Positions 13,130-18,967 of a stretch of 64,000 nucleotides of DNA are shown here, one piece after another (position 1 is the stretch's first letter; each line of letters opens with the position of its first letter). Below the pieces are notes generated by a model that saw only the letters and a program-made list of their open reading frames with translations, was not told the origin of the DNA and searched no databases. The DNA is from a virus. The translations under genes were made by a program, and so were the position numbers. The stretch lies in the IMG/VR virus record IMGVR_UViG_3300010885_038790, positions 1-64,000 of that record, one strand, 5' to 3'.

Positions 13130-13381
13130 ATGTTTAGAGTGTATTATACAGACCCATTGAGTGGTCAAGCTCATGGGCACGATTTAGAATTGTTGACGGA
13201 AGCGTTGAGATATACAGAAGGATTCCGAAAGCTAGGAATGTCATTCGTGACAATGGTTTCTGAGAATCCTGATTCTGTCGGTAAAGCTGGAGTTGATTCA
13301 ATCGTCAATGGAGTATGTCCTGATGGTGTTGCATACGATTGGAATAAAGCCAGCCGTATTGGACGAGCAAAGAAAAAGTAA
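13130..13381 (+). CDS. Hypothetical protein embedded in the tRNA array
   Basis: An 83-residue protein (MFRVYYTDPLSGQAHGHDL...) with a basic tail (GRAKKK). It is not recognised. The start at 13130 is preferred over an upstream ATG because AAAGG precedes it and the upstream one lies in the hairpin element. The first half looks alpha/beta; the sequence DGVAYDWNKASRIGR near the end has no known motif. Expressed with the surrounding tRNAs; the leader of tRNA-His pairs just downstream of its stop. Confidence 0.5.
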   Translation: MFRVYYTDPLSGQAHGHDLELLTEALRYTEGFRKLGMSFVTMVSENPDSVGKAGVDSIVNGVCPDGVAYDWNKASRIGRAKKK

Positions 13382-13392
13382 AACTTCTTAGG

Positions 13393-13466
13393 GTTGGTCT
13401 TAGTGTTAGCGGTTAGCACCCCGGGTTGTGATTCCGGTAGGATGGATTCGAATTCCATAGGCCACC
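13393..13466 (+). tRNA. tRNA-His (GUG), no encoded CCA
   Basis: G-1 pairs with C73 as in His tRNAs; anticodon loop TTGTGAT in CCGGG/TCCGG; T-arm ATGGA/TTCGAAT/TCCAT. The 3' end reads CCCCTAAG rather than CCA. Flanks 13382-13393 and 13466-13477 form a 12-bp stem AACTTCTTAGGG/CCCTAAGAAGTT continuing from the acceptor end. The T1-C72 position is a mismatch. Confidence 0.82.
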
Positions 13467-13479
13467 CCTAAGAAGTTTT

Positions 13480-13554
13480 CTCGCTGTCGTATAATGGATA
13501 ATACGACTCACTCCTAACGAGTAAATAGGGGTTCGATTCCCTTCGGCGGGACCA
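13480..13554 (+). tRNA. tRNA-Arg (CCU)
   Basis: Acceptor CTCGCTG/CGGCGGG with two G-U pairs, anticodon loop CTCCTAA, T-arm AGGGG/TTCGATT/CCCTT, encoded CCA. Third Arg tRNA in the window; decodes AGG. Confidence 0.9.
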
Positions 13555-13561
13555 AGGATAC

Positions 13562-13637
13562 GGATGATTAGCTCAGTTGGTAGAGCACCGCCTCGACATG
13601 GCGAAGGTCAGTGGCTCGAGTCCACTATCATCCACCA
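13562..13637 (+). tRNA. tRNA-Val (GAC) with C33
   Basis: Acceptor GGATGAT/ATCATCC, canonical D-arm, anticodon loop TCGACAT, T-arm AGTGG/CTCGAGT/CCACT, encoded CCA. Position 33 is C instead of the near-universal U, and T54 is C; both are unusual. Confidence 0.82.
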
Positions 13638-13670
13638 TTAATAAATACTCGTTTATATCTAGGAGATAAA

Positions 13671-14015
13671 ATGGCTGATTACGTAGATTACATGTTAAGG
13701 TTCGATAGTAAAGAACAAGCTGAAAGCGCGCTTGTTGAGTGGGGGTTTGCCCGTAGGTTTAAACCATCAGATTTTCACGGTGAAGTTATTGTTGGAATAC
13801 CCCCGCACGCTCTTGATGTTATTGGTATAATTCAAGTTCCTGGGGAAGCACCTCCTCCTACTGATGACATTACAGTTGTAATAGCTGAATATCATATAGA
13901 CATCTCGTTTGTTGAATTACCAGGGTATCATATTAATCTTCGAACAGTGGATAATTATCCAGAGCTCGAACCGTACAGAGTATTTCCGGCCAACCCACTA
14001 AGGCAGTGGGCGTAG
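13671..14015 (+). CDS. Hypothetical protein
   Basis: A 114-residue acidic protein (MADYVDYMLRFDSKEQAES...) of unknown function. The ATG at 13671 follows AGGAG at good distance. Predicted beta strands (VIVGIPPHALDVIGIIQVPG, ITVVIAEYHIDISFVELPGYHINL) suggest a small beta-sandwich or ferredoxin-like fold. It sits between tRNA-Val and tRNA-Ser; an AATAAATAC box lies 25 bases upstream and could be a weak late promoter. Confidence 0.5.
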   Translation: MADYVDYMLRFDSKEQAESALVEWGFARRFKPSDFHGEVIVGIPPHALDVIGIIQVPGEAPPPTDDITVVIAEYHIDISFVELPGYHINLRTVDNYPELEPYRVFPANPLRQWA

Positions 14016-14026
14016 TAAGTTTTTTT

Positions 14027-14115
14027 GGAGAGTAATGCAGCGGGGATGGTCCTGCGACTGGCCTTGAAAACCAGGTTCTCAGAAATGGGATGGGGTTCGA
14101 CTCCTCTGCTCTCCG
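14027..14115 (+). tRNA. tRNA-Ser (UGA), no encoded CCA
   Basis: Type II tRNA: acceptor GGAGAGT/GCTCTCC, anticodon loop CTTGAAA in CTGG/CCAG, long variable region, T-loop TTCGACT. The 3' end is G73 followed by CCC, so CCA must be completed after transcription. A TTGAGTC/GACTCGA hairpin follows. Confidence 0.82.
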
Positions 14116-14145
14116 CCCTTGAGTCAAAGTCAAGACTCGAACGAT

Positions 14146-14153
14146 TATAAATA
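14146..14153 (+). promoter_or_regulatory. T4-type late promoter box
   Basis: TATAAATA six bases before the ATG of the GIY-YIG gene. The expected start point coincides with the start codon, giving a leaderless message. Confidence 0.45.
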
Positions 14154-14158
14154 AGTGT

Positions 14159-14809
14159 ATGTATTACACTGTTTATAAAACGACAAATAAGATTAATGGC
14201 AAGATCTATATTGGATCGCATAAGACCAGAAATCCTAATGACTCTTACCTAGGATCAGGTAAGTATTTAAAACATGCCATAGAGAAGCATGGAGTACAGG
14301 CATTTACTAAAGAAGTATTGTTTGTGTTCGAGACTGCTGTAGAGATGTATGCTAAGGAAGCAGAGTTGGTAACAAAAGAATTTCTTTCAGAAGAAAATAC
14401 ATACAACCTTAAGGTTGGAGGTTTTGGTGGATTTGATTATCTTAATAATTGGAAAGAAAATCCATCTCACTCTATGGAACATATGGTACGAATGTATAGG
14501 TTAGGAACAGCAGCACGCAATGCAGATCGTATTGAGCGATTTTCAAACACGTCATACAATCAAACCTGGGGGGAGATGTCCACGCGTAATCAGATACAAC
14601 AGTACAGTGAAGGCAGAGTACCAGGAATGTTAGGTAAAATCCATAGTGCAGATACAAAACATAAAATTTCAACTGCTAACTCGTTGAAACAACAAGGAAC
14701 TAAAAATTCACAGTTTGGCACTGTATGGATTACTGACGGTATTAGCAATAAAAAGATAAAAAAAGGTTTACATATACCAACCGGTTGGTATAGAGGTAGA
14801 ACAAAGTAA
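14159..14809 (+). CDS. GIY-YIG homing endonuclease (Seg-like)
   Basis: A 216-residue endonuclease. The GIY-YIG core is at the N-terminus (YYTVYKTTNKINGKIYIGSHKT, then YLGSGKYLKHAIEKHG) with ETAVEMYAKEAELV and TYNLKVGG as the later parts of the catalytic domain (Glu in AKEAELV). The C-terminus has GKIHSADTKHKIS, a NUMOD-like helix, and VWITDGISNKKIKKG with GWYRGR, a DNA-binding tail common in phage endonucleases. It lies in the tRNA array next to a Ser tRNA lacking CCA, a typical niche for such elements. Confidence 0.85.
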   Translation: MYYTVYKTTNKINGKIYIGSHKTRNPNDSYLGSGKYLKHAIEKHGVQAFTKEVLFVFETAVEMYAKEAELVTKEFLSEENTYNLKVGGFGGFDYLNNWKENPSHSMEHMVRMYRLGTAARNADRIERFSNTSYNQTWGEMSTRNQIQQYSEGRVPGMLGKIHSADTKHKISTANSLKQQGTKNSQFGTVWITDGISNKKIKKGLHIPTGWYRGRTK

Positions 14810-14829
14810 ACATATGCAGAATAAATCAG

Positions 14830-14865
14830 TTGCATTAATTACCGTAAAAGGTTATAATTAATGCA
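14830..14865 (+). promoter_or_regulatory. Promoter of the Y-like RNA/Ro operon, inside an inverted repeat
   Basis: -35 TTGCAT (14830-14835), 17-base spacer, -10 TATAAT (14853-14858). An 11-base perfect inverted repeat TGCATTAATTA (14831-14841) and TAATTAATGCA (14855-14865) covers both boxes and could be an operator. Confidence 0.75.
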
Positions 14866-14880
14866 TAGTGAGTAAGTTTT

Positions 14881-15061
14881 AGGATCGGTACAGCAACAAC
14901 ACTAGCGGAGTCATATCCGCATCCGAACTGTTTCTAGATACCCTGTTATTAACTGGAGCCTTGATTGGCTTTGAAGGTAAATAACAACGCGAAAGCAAGG
15001 ATTCTTTAGACGAACAGGAGTTTCGATTTCTCATGTAAATCAAAAAGTAGAAACCGATCCT
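14881..15061 (+). ncRNA. Y-like RNA element d (181 bases)
   Basis: Preceded by AGTTTT; closing stem AGGATCGGT/ACCGATCCT (9 bp), linker ACAGCAACAACACTA, and GTTATATTTG trailing. Inside are GCGGA/TCCGC, TGTTATT/AATAACA (14944-14950 with its downstream partner) and AGCC/GGCT hairpins. First of three tandem elements leading to the Ro-like gene. A clear T-arm is not seen, so any tRNA mimicry here is less certain than in elements e and f. Confidence 0.65.
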
Positions 15062-15079
15062 GTTATATTTGAAAGATTT

Positions 15080-15167
15080 AGAGTAGGTTCAGCAAAACAA
15101 AACTAGCTGGTTCGATTCCAGCATTACGCTTCTGCGTGATGTGCCACGGTGGCAATCAAACTACTCT
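15080..15167 (+). ncRNA. Y-like RNA element e with T-arm and acceptor-like hairpin
   Basis: Closing stem AGAGTAG/CTACTCT, linker GTTCAGCAAAACAAAACTA, a perfect T-arm GCTGG/TTCGATT/CCAGC (15106-15122), then ATTACGC-TTCT-GCGTGAT (an acceptor-like stem closed by a short loop) and TGCCA-CGG-TGGCA in the D-arm position. Order T-arm, acceptor, D-arm is that of a circularly permuted tRNA whose anticodon arm is replaced by the closing stem. TTGTTTT after the stem could pair with AAAACAA in the linker. Confidence 0.7.
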
Positions 15168-15176
15168 GTTGTTTTT

Positions 15177-15298
15177 AGGTTAAGTTCCGCAAAACAAAAT
15201 ATGCTAATAGGAACTGAAAGACTGGTTCGATTCCAGCCAGGGCACGTAGTGTCTTGGTAGTGTAATGGTAGCACGTCAGTATGCAAAAAGTTTAACCT
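15177..15298 (+). ncRNA. Y-like RNA element f, permuted tRNA mimic
   Basis: Closing stem AGGTTAA/TTAACCT, linker GTTCCGCAAAACAAAATA, T-arm CTGG/TTCGATT/CCAG (15222-15236), acceptor-like CAGGGCAC-GTA-GTGTCTTG (15238-15256), then a convincing D-arm GTGTAATGGTAGCAC (15260-15274), matching the one in tRNA-Gln of this array. A competing AGTTCC/GGAACT hairpin is possible. It ends only 21 bases before the Ro-like start codon, so it lies in that gene's leader. Confidence 0.75.
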
Positions 15299-15319
15299 GT
15301 TGATTTGAAAGGAAATATT

Positions 15320-16759
15320 ATGTCAACATTCGTAGAAGCCGTAGTAAATCAAGAAGCCCGTACTGCCAATGGCATGAAGGCACGCAAGTCTACTGCTAAC
15401 GCAGTCGTAGACCTATTCTACAACATCGGTGCATCACGTGGCAAGAACGTGATTCCAGCCTTCACCGCTGCATTCGCAGAAGATAAGGCCCTTGCCCTGC
15501 GCGTTGCCGCATGGGCTCGTGATGTTCGTGGTGGTGCAGGTGAGCGTCAACTGTTTCGTGATATTCTAGTACACCTAGAACACAATGATCGCGCAGCAGC
15601 AAAGGCACTTGTTGCCAAGGTCCCAGAATTAGGACGTTGGGATGACTTGTTCGTTTTCAATTCTAAGGAAATGAAGACTGCAGCATATACATTGCTTGGT
15701 AACGCTTTGCGTGAAAAGAATGGACTTGCTGCTAAGTGGACACCTCGTCAAGGTAAGATTGCAGCTGAAGTTCGTGAGTTCTTCGGTATGTCGCCAAAGT
15801 TCTATCGTAAGTCCTTAGTTGAAATGACCAAGGTAGTGGAATCGCAAATGTGCGCAAAAGACTGGAATGAGATTAACTTCTCGCATGTTCCATCTGTAGC
15901 TGCATCGCGTTACAAGAAGGCATTTAACCGTAACACTCCAGCTTATGCAGCATATGTTGCAGAGTTGATGAAGGATCCAAAGGATCGTACAATAGAGGTT
16001 AAGGTTAATGCTGGCGCAGTATACCCATATGATGTACTGAAAGGTCGCATCTCTGGTTATGGTATGTCGTTTGACAAGACAGAATTGGACTTGATCCAAA
16101 AGCAATGGGAAGCACTACCTAACTTTGTTGGGGATGCAAACATTCTGCCTTTGGTTGACGTTTCTGGTTCTATGACTTGCGCAGCAGGCGGGGTTGGATC
16201 GAAGTCTAAGCTGACTTGTTTGGAAGTTGCAGTCTCTCTGGGATTGTATCTTGCAGATAAGAATAAGGGTAAGTTCAAGGATACGTTCCTGACTTTCTCT
16301 AGCAAGCCAGAGTTGGTGACTTTGAAGGGTAACATTAATGAGAAGATTAGCCAAATGATTTCTTCTGATTGGGGAATGTCTACTGACTTGATTCGTGCGT
16401 TCGATAAGATCCTTAGCGTAGCAGTTAATGGTAAAGTACCTAATAGCGAGATGCCAGAAATGTTGCTTATCCTTTCGGACATGCAATTTAACCAATGCAT
16501 TAAGCACGATGACTCGGCAATCGAAATGATTACACGTAAGTACGAAGCAGCAGGATACGCCTTACCAAAGGTTGTGTTCTGGAACTTGAATGCATCATAC
16601 GGCAATGTGCCGGTGAAGTTTGACAAGTCTGGCACTGCATTGGTTTCGGGGTTCTCTCCAGCCATTGTTAAGCCTCTGCTATCTGGTGATATGGAAGACT
16701 TTTCGCCAGCTGCTGTGATGATGAAAACCATCATGGATGACCGTTATGCTGTAATCTAA
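15320..16759 (+). CDS. Ro60-like RNA-binding protein (TROVE/DUF2828-vWA)
   Basis: A 479-residue protein. The N-terminal half is a helical repeat module (NAVVDLFYNIGASRGKN, AAWARDVRGGAGERQLFRDIL, LGRWDDLFVF) as in TROVE/DUF2828 proteins, the ring that in Ro60 binds Y RNAs and misfolded RNA ends. The C-terminal half is a von Willebrand A domain with a complete MIDAS: DVSGS at 280-284, Thr355 (GMSTD), Asp387 (LSDMQF). The MPEMLLILSDMQF and STDLIRAFDKIL blocks fit DUF2828 best. AAAGGAAA precedes the ATG at 15320. The three tandem structured RNAs and their promoter are immediately upstream, the arrangement known for bacterial Rsr and Y RNA. No RtcB neighbour is present. Confidence 0.8.
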   Translation: MSTFVEAVVNQEARTANGMKARKSTANAVVDLFYNIGASRGKNVIPAFTAAFAEDKALALRVAAWARDVRGGAGERQLFRDILVHLEHNDRAAAKALVAKVPELGRWDDLFVFNSKEMKTAAYTLLGNALREKNGLAAKWTPRQGKIAAEVREFFGMSPKFYRKSLVEMTKVVESQMCAKDWNEINFSHVPSVAASRYKKAFNRNTPAYAAYVAELMKDPKDRTIEVKVNAGAVYPYDVLKGRISGYGMSFDKTELDLIQKQWEALPNFVGDANILPLVDVSGSMTCAAGGVGSKSKLTCLEVAVSLGLYLADKNKGKFKDTFLTFSSKPELVTLKGNINEKISQMISSDWGMSTDLIRAFDKILSVAVNGKVPNSEMPEMLLILSDMQFNQCIKHDDSAIEMITRKYEAAGYALPKVVFWNLNASYGNVPVKFDKSGTALVSGFSPAIVKPLLSGDMEDFSPAAVMMKTIMDDRYAVI

Positions 16760-16767
16760 GCATGACA

Positions 16768-16792
16768 GAGGACTCGAAAGAGTCCTCATTTT
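16768..16792 (+). terminator. Terminator after the Ro-like gene
   Basis: GAGGACTC-GAAA-GAGTCCTC, an 8-bp hairpin with a tetraloop, followed by ATTTT. A second hairpin CATTTTGAA/TTCAAAATG (16787-16821) overlaps it and runs up to the next tRNA. Confidence 0.7.
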
Positions 16793-16826
16793 GAAGTGTA
16801 CTGGTAGTTCATTTCAAAATGAAAAA

Positions 16827-16912
16827 GGAAGACTCCCATAATGGTATTGGAGCGGCTTGCTAAGCCGTCGACCGGAAACGGTTTCGGGGTTCGAGTCCCC
16901 GGTCTTCCGCCA
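16827..16912 (+). tRNA. tRNA-Ser (GCU)
   Basis: Type II: acceptor GGAAGAC/GTCTTCC, anticodon loop TTGCTAA in GCGGC/GCCGT, long variable arm ACCG-GAAA-CGGT, T-arm CGGGG/TTCGAGT/CCCCG, encoded CCA. Confidence 0.93.
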
Positions 16913-16947
16913 ATCATAAGTAGATTTTTTAAACAAAAGGTTATATA

Positions 16948-17112
16948 ATGAGATCAAAGACGAACAGTAACTTTAAGCTTACAAAACGTACTAAGACAAT
17001 CTTGGCAATAGTTAAGTTTAGTGATCCGCATGTGCGTGGTGCGTTTAAAAGCATGATGATTGATGCACAGGTAGCAGCAGCAATGCCGGCACCTAAGAAA
17101 GAAACGAAGTAA
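16948..17112 (+). CDS. Small basic hypothetical protein
   Basis: A 54-residue protein (MRSKTNSNFKLTKRTKTIL...) with about ten Lys/Arg in the first half and an Ala-rich C-terminal segment (AQVAAAMPAPKKETK). It lies between tRNA-Ser and tRNA-Asn, with AAAAGG upstream of the ATG. The composition suggests nucleic-acid binding or a ribosome-associated role; no family is recognised. Confidence 0.5.
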   Translation: MRSKTNSNFKLTKRTKTILAIVKFSDPHVRGAFKSMMIDAQVAAAMPAPKKETK

Positions 17113-17119
17113 AGAATAT

Positions 17120-17195
17120 TGGCATATAGCTCAGTCGGTAGAGCGTTTGACTGTTAATCAAAATGTCCCTGGTTCGAGCCCAGGTTTGCCAGCCA
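17120..17195 (+). tRNA. tRNA-Asn (GUU)
   Basis: Acceptor TGGCATA/TTTGCCA (one mismatch), canonical D-arm AGCTCAGTCGGTAGAGC, anticodon loop CTGTTAA in TTTGA/TCAAA, T-arm CCTGG/TTCGAGC/CCAGG, encoded CCA. Normal counterpart of the atypical copy at 12574. Confidence 0.93.
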
Positions 17196-17202
17196 AAATT
17201 AT

Positions 17203-17281
17203 CGCGGAGTAGGGGAGTCTAGCCGTCCCCGGAAGTCTCATAAGCTTCAGATCGCAGGTGCGAATCCTGCCTCCGCAACCA
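17203..17281 (+). tRNA. tRNA-Met (CAU), initiator-like
   Basis: Acceptor CGCGGAG/CTCCGCA with a C1-A72 mismatch and 3' GCAACCA, as in bacterial initiator tRNA. Anticodon loop CTCATAA in GAAGT/GCTTC; the three G-C pairs typical of initiators are missing. T-loop TGCGAAT is unusual. Confidence 0.75.
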
Positions 17282-17286
17282 ACATT

Positions 17287-17361
17287 GGTCGTGTGGCGTA
17301 GATGGATGCGCACCGCCCTCATAAGGCGAGGAGGTTGGATCGATACCAACCATGACCACCA
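17287..17361 (+). tRNA. tRNA with CAU anticodon (elongator Met or Ile2)
   Basis: Acceptor GGTCGTG/CATGACC, anticodon loop CTCATAA in CGCC/GGCG, T-loop ATCGATA, encoded CCA. Met versus lysidine-modified Ile2 cannot be settled by reading. Confidence 0.78.
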
Positions 17362-17367
17362 TACGAT

Positions 17368-17919
17368 ATGAGCAACTTTAAATTTATTGAGCAAGATGTA
17401 AATATAGCAAAGATCTTAAAGCAGGTATTAGATAATCCTGCTGACTGGCAAGCTGTATCTTCTTACAAAAACATTGAAGGTGATTTAAATCCTTATGGGT
17501 TTCTTCCACTCGTTATGGCCATGGTTAAGCATAAAGGTGATGATCCAAAGAATACAGAGATGCAATCAAGGACTCCTTTGTATGACAAGTATACAGAGAT
17601 TCGTAAGTGGTTAAGGCAGCGTAATATAACGACTACATCCCGGGCTGCTTTCTTTAGGTTAAAACCGGGCGGGACTGTTGGTAGGCATATTGATGAAGGA
17701 ACTTACTACCTTACAAGGGATAGATTTCACCTATCCCTACAAGGCAGTTATAAGTATACTGTTGATGAAGAAGTACATATAATTAAACCAGGAACGTTTT
17801 TTTGGTTTAATAACAAGAAGTATCACGAAGCAGAGAACGTTAGTGATATAGATCGTGTTACGTTTGTATTCGATGTACCGCATTCGCTGCGACCGATACA
17901 TAAGTTATTAAAAGTTTAA
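17368..17919 (+). CDS. Aspartyl/asparaginyl beta-hydroxylase-like 2OG-Fe(II) oxygenase
   Basis: A 183-residue protein with the double-stranded beta-helix of the Asp/Arg hydroxylase family. AAFFRLKPGGTVGRHIDEG gives the first metal-binding His and acidic residue, RFHLSLQG and IIKPGTFFWFNNKKYHEAENVSDIDRVTFVFDV give the distal His and the 2OG-binding Arg. It would hydroxylate a protein residue or small molecule; the substrate is unknown. It begins 6 bases after a tRNA CCA and ends one base before the next tRNA. Related phage genes are usually annotated without function. Confidence 0.75.
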   Translation: MSNFKFIEQDVNIAKILKQVLDNPADWQAVSSYKNIEGDLNPYGFLPLVMAMVKHKGDDPKNTEMQSRTPLYDKYTEIRKWLRQRNITTTSRAAFFRLKPGGTVGRHIDEGTYYLTRDRFHLSLQGSYKYTVDEEVHIIKPGTFFWFNNKKYHEAENVSDIDRVTFVFDVPHSLRPIHKLLKV

Positions 17920-17920
17920 T

Positions 17921-17995
17921 GCCTGGTTAGCTCAGGGGGAGAGCGGCTGCCTTACACGCAGCGGGTCGGCGGTTCGAAACCGTCACCAGGTACCA
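17921..17995 (+). tRNA. tRNA-Val (UAC)
   Basis: Acceptor GCCTGGT/ACCAGGT, D-arm AGCTCAGGGGGAGAGC, anticodon loop CTTACAC in GCTGC/GCAGC, T-loop TTCGAAA, encoded CCA. Confidence 0.93.
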
Positions 17996-18009
17996 AATAG
18001 GAGTTTGCA

Positions 18010-18144
18010 ATGGCTAATGTGAAGCAAGGCAATTTAACCAAGAGTCCACAATGGTGGAAACATCTAAAGGACTTTAAGCGTTTCTTTTGGAAGGCAGAGC
18101 GCAAAGCACAACAAAAAGACATTAAGGGAAGATTGTATGAGTGA
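18010..18144 (+). CDS. Small basic hypothetical protein
   Basis: A 44-residue protein (MANVKQGNLTKSPQWWKHL...) rich in Lys, Trp and Phe. AGGAG lies 5 bases upstream of the ATG. Its stop overlaps the next gene by 8 bases, so the two are likely coupled. No family is recognised; the amphipathic, aromatic-basic sequence could bind nucleic acid or membrane. Confidence 0.5.
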   Translation: MANVKQGNLTKSPQWWKHLKDFKRFFWKAERKAQQKDIKGRLYE

Positions 18145-18325
18145 TGGTGGTAAGGGGGCTGCACCAAGACCATACAGTGTAAGCAATCAAGAATATGCTG
18201 AACGTTGGGATGCTATTTTCCAGCGTGATCAACGCGAAAAAGCTCTTGACGAGATGGTAAGAATAAGTGAAGAATTAGGCCTATATGATATGGATCCTTC
18301 TGAGAATCCATTGATTAAAAAATAA
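18137..18325 (+). CDS. Small hypothetical protein
   Basis: A 62-residue protein (MSDGGKGAAPRPYSVSNQEYAERWDAIFQRD...). The middle is a charged amphipathic helix (YAERWDAIFQRDQREKALDEMVRISEELG). I connect the pattern loosely with small virion- or assembly-linked proteins of T4-like phages, without firm identity. It ends one base before tRNA-Trp. Confidence 0.5.
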   Translation: MSDGGKGAAPRPYSVSNQEYAERWDAIFQRDQREKALDEMVRISEELGLYDMDPSENPLIKK

Positions 18326-18326
18326 T

Positions 18327-18401
18327 GTATCTTTAGTGTTAATGGCAGCACGACAGTCTCCAAAACTGATAGTGAGGGTTCGAGTCCTTCAAGATACGCC
18401 A
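18327..18401 (+). tRNA. tRNA-Trp (CCA)
   Basis: Acceptor GTATCTT/AAGATAC, anticodon loop CTCCAAA, T-arm GAGGG/TTCGAGT/CCTTC, encoded CCA. Two hairpins (GTTGAGT-CGC-ACTCAAC and CTTAGG/CCTAAG) fill the 89-base spacer after it. Confidence 0.9.
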
Positions 18402-18490
18402 AGTATGATGGTTGAGTCGCACTCAACTAATCTTAGGGATATACGTTAGCCTAAGTTAAAATAAAAAAAATCGTGTACAGATTTATTAAC

Positions 18491-18564
18491 GCGTGTGTAG
18501 TTTAGTGGTAAAATCAAACGTTGCCAACGTTTAGTTGAGGGTTCGATTCCCTCCACCCGCACCA
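18491..18564 (+). tRNA. tRNA-Gly (GCC)
   Basis: Acceptor GCGTGTG/CACCCGC (one mismatch), anticodon loop TTGCCAA in AAACG/CGTTT, T-arm GAGGG/TTCGATT/CCCTC, encoded CCA. Confidence 0.9.
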
Positions 18565-18576
18565 TTGAAAGCCACT

Positions 18577-18834
18577 ATGAAACTTGTTCCGATTAAAAAT
18601 AGAATTGCTGTCATCAAGCTTAAGAATAAACTTGAAACAGAATCCGGTATTGTACTTACCAAGAGTACAGGTGAGGTTGATAGAGCCAAGGTTATCTCTA
18701 TAGGACCTGATGTTATGACAGTTTCAGAGAACGATGTGCTATTGATCGATTGGAACAAAGCATCCATGACCAAGATTGATGATAATCCTATCTACCTTAT
18801 CAGCGAAGATGATGTCGTCGCTGTATACGAATAA
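18577..18834 (+). CDS. GroES-like co-chaperonin
   Basis: An 85-residue Cpn10-type protein: VPIKNRIAVIKLKNKLETESGIVLTKS matches the GroES roof and mobile-loop start, AKVISIGPDV and NDVLLIDWNKA form the barrel, and YLISEDDVVAVYE is the usual GroES ending. In T4 the analogous gp31 replaces GroES for folding the capsid protein, so a role with host GroEL in head-protein folding is likely. Start at 18577 follows the tRNA-Gly CCA by 12 bases; an upstream in-frame ATG would be inside the tRNA. Confidence 0.8.
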   Translation: MKLVPIKNRIAVIKLKNKLETESGIVLTKSTGEVDRAKVISIGPDVMTVSENDVLLIDWNKASMTKIDDNPIYLISEDDVVAVYE

Positions 18835-18849
18835 CTACCTAATTTCAAC

Positions 18850-18923
18850 GCTCTCATAGTATAACGGCAATACACGTCCTTGGTAAGGACGAGCACCAAG
18901 TTCGATTCTTGGTGGGAGCACCA
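18850..18923 (+). tRNA. tRNA-Thr (GGU)
   Basis: Acceptor GCTCTCA/TGGGAGC, anticodon loop TTGGTAA in CGTCC/GGACG, T-arm CCAAG/TTCGATT/CTTGG, encoded CCA. Confidence 0.93.
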
Positions 18924-18924
18924 G

Positions 18925-18953
18925 TTGCATTTTTTTCATAAGATAGCTATAAT
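18925..18953 (+). promoter_or_regulatory. Sigma70-type promoter
   Basis: -35 TTGCAT (18925-18930), 17-base spacer, -10 TATAAT (18948-18953). Starts the segment with the third CAU tRNA and following genes. Confidence 0.75.
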
Positions 18954-18967
18954 AACATATGTTCAAG

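Noticed and set aside
16057-16734. 225-codon open frame on the minus strand
   Set aside because: Antisense to the vWA domain of the Ro-like protein; composition mirrors the sense gene and no family pattern is present.
15320-16759. TerY- or magnesium-chelatase-like vWA protein
   Set aside because: The N-terminal helical repeats and the STDLIRAFDKIL and LILSDMQF blocks fit TROVE/DUF2828 better, and the RNA context supports Ro.
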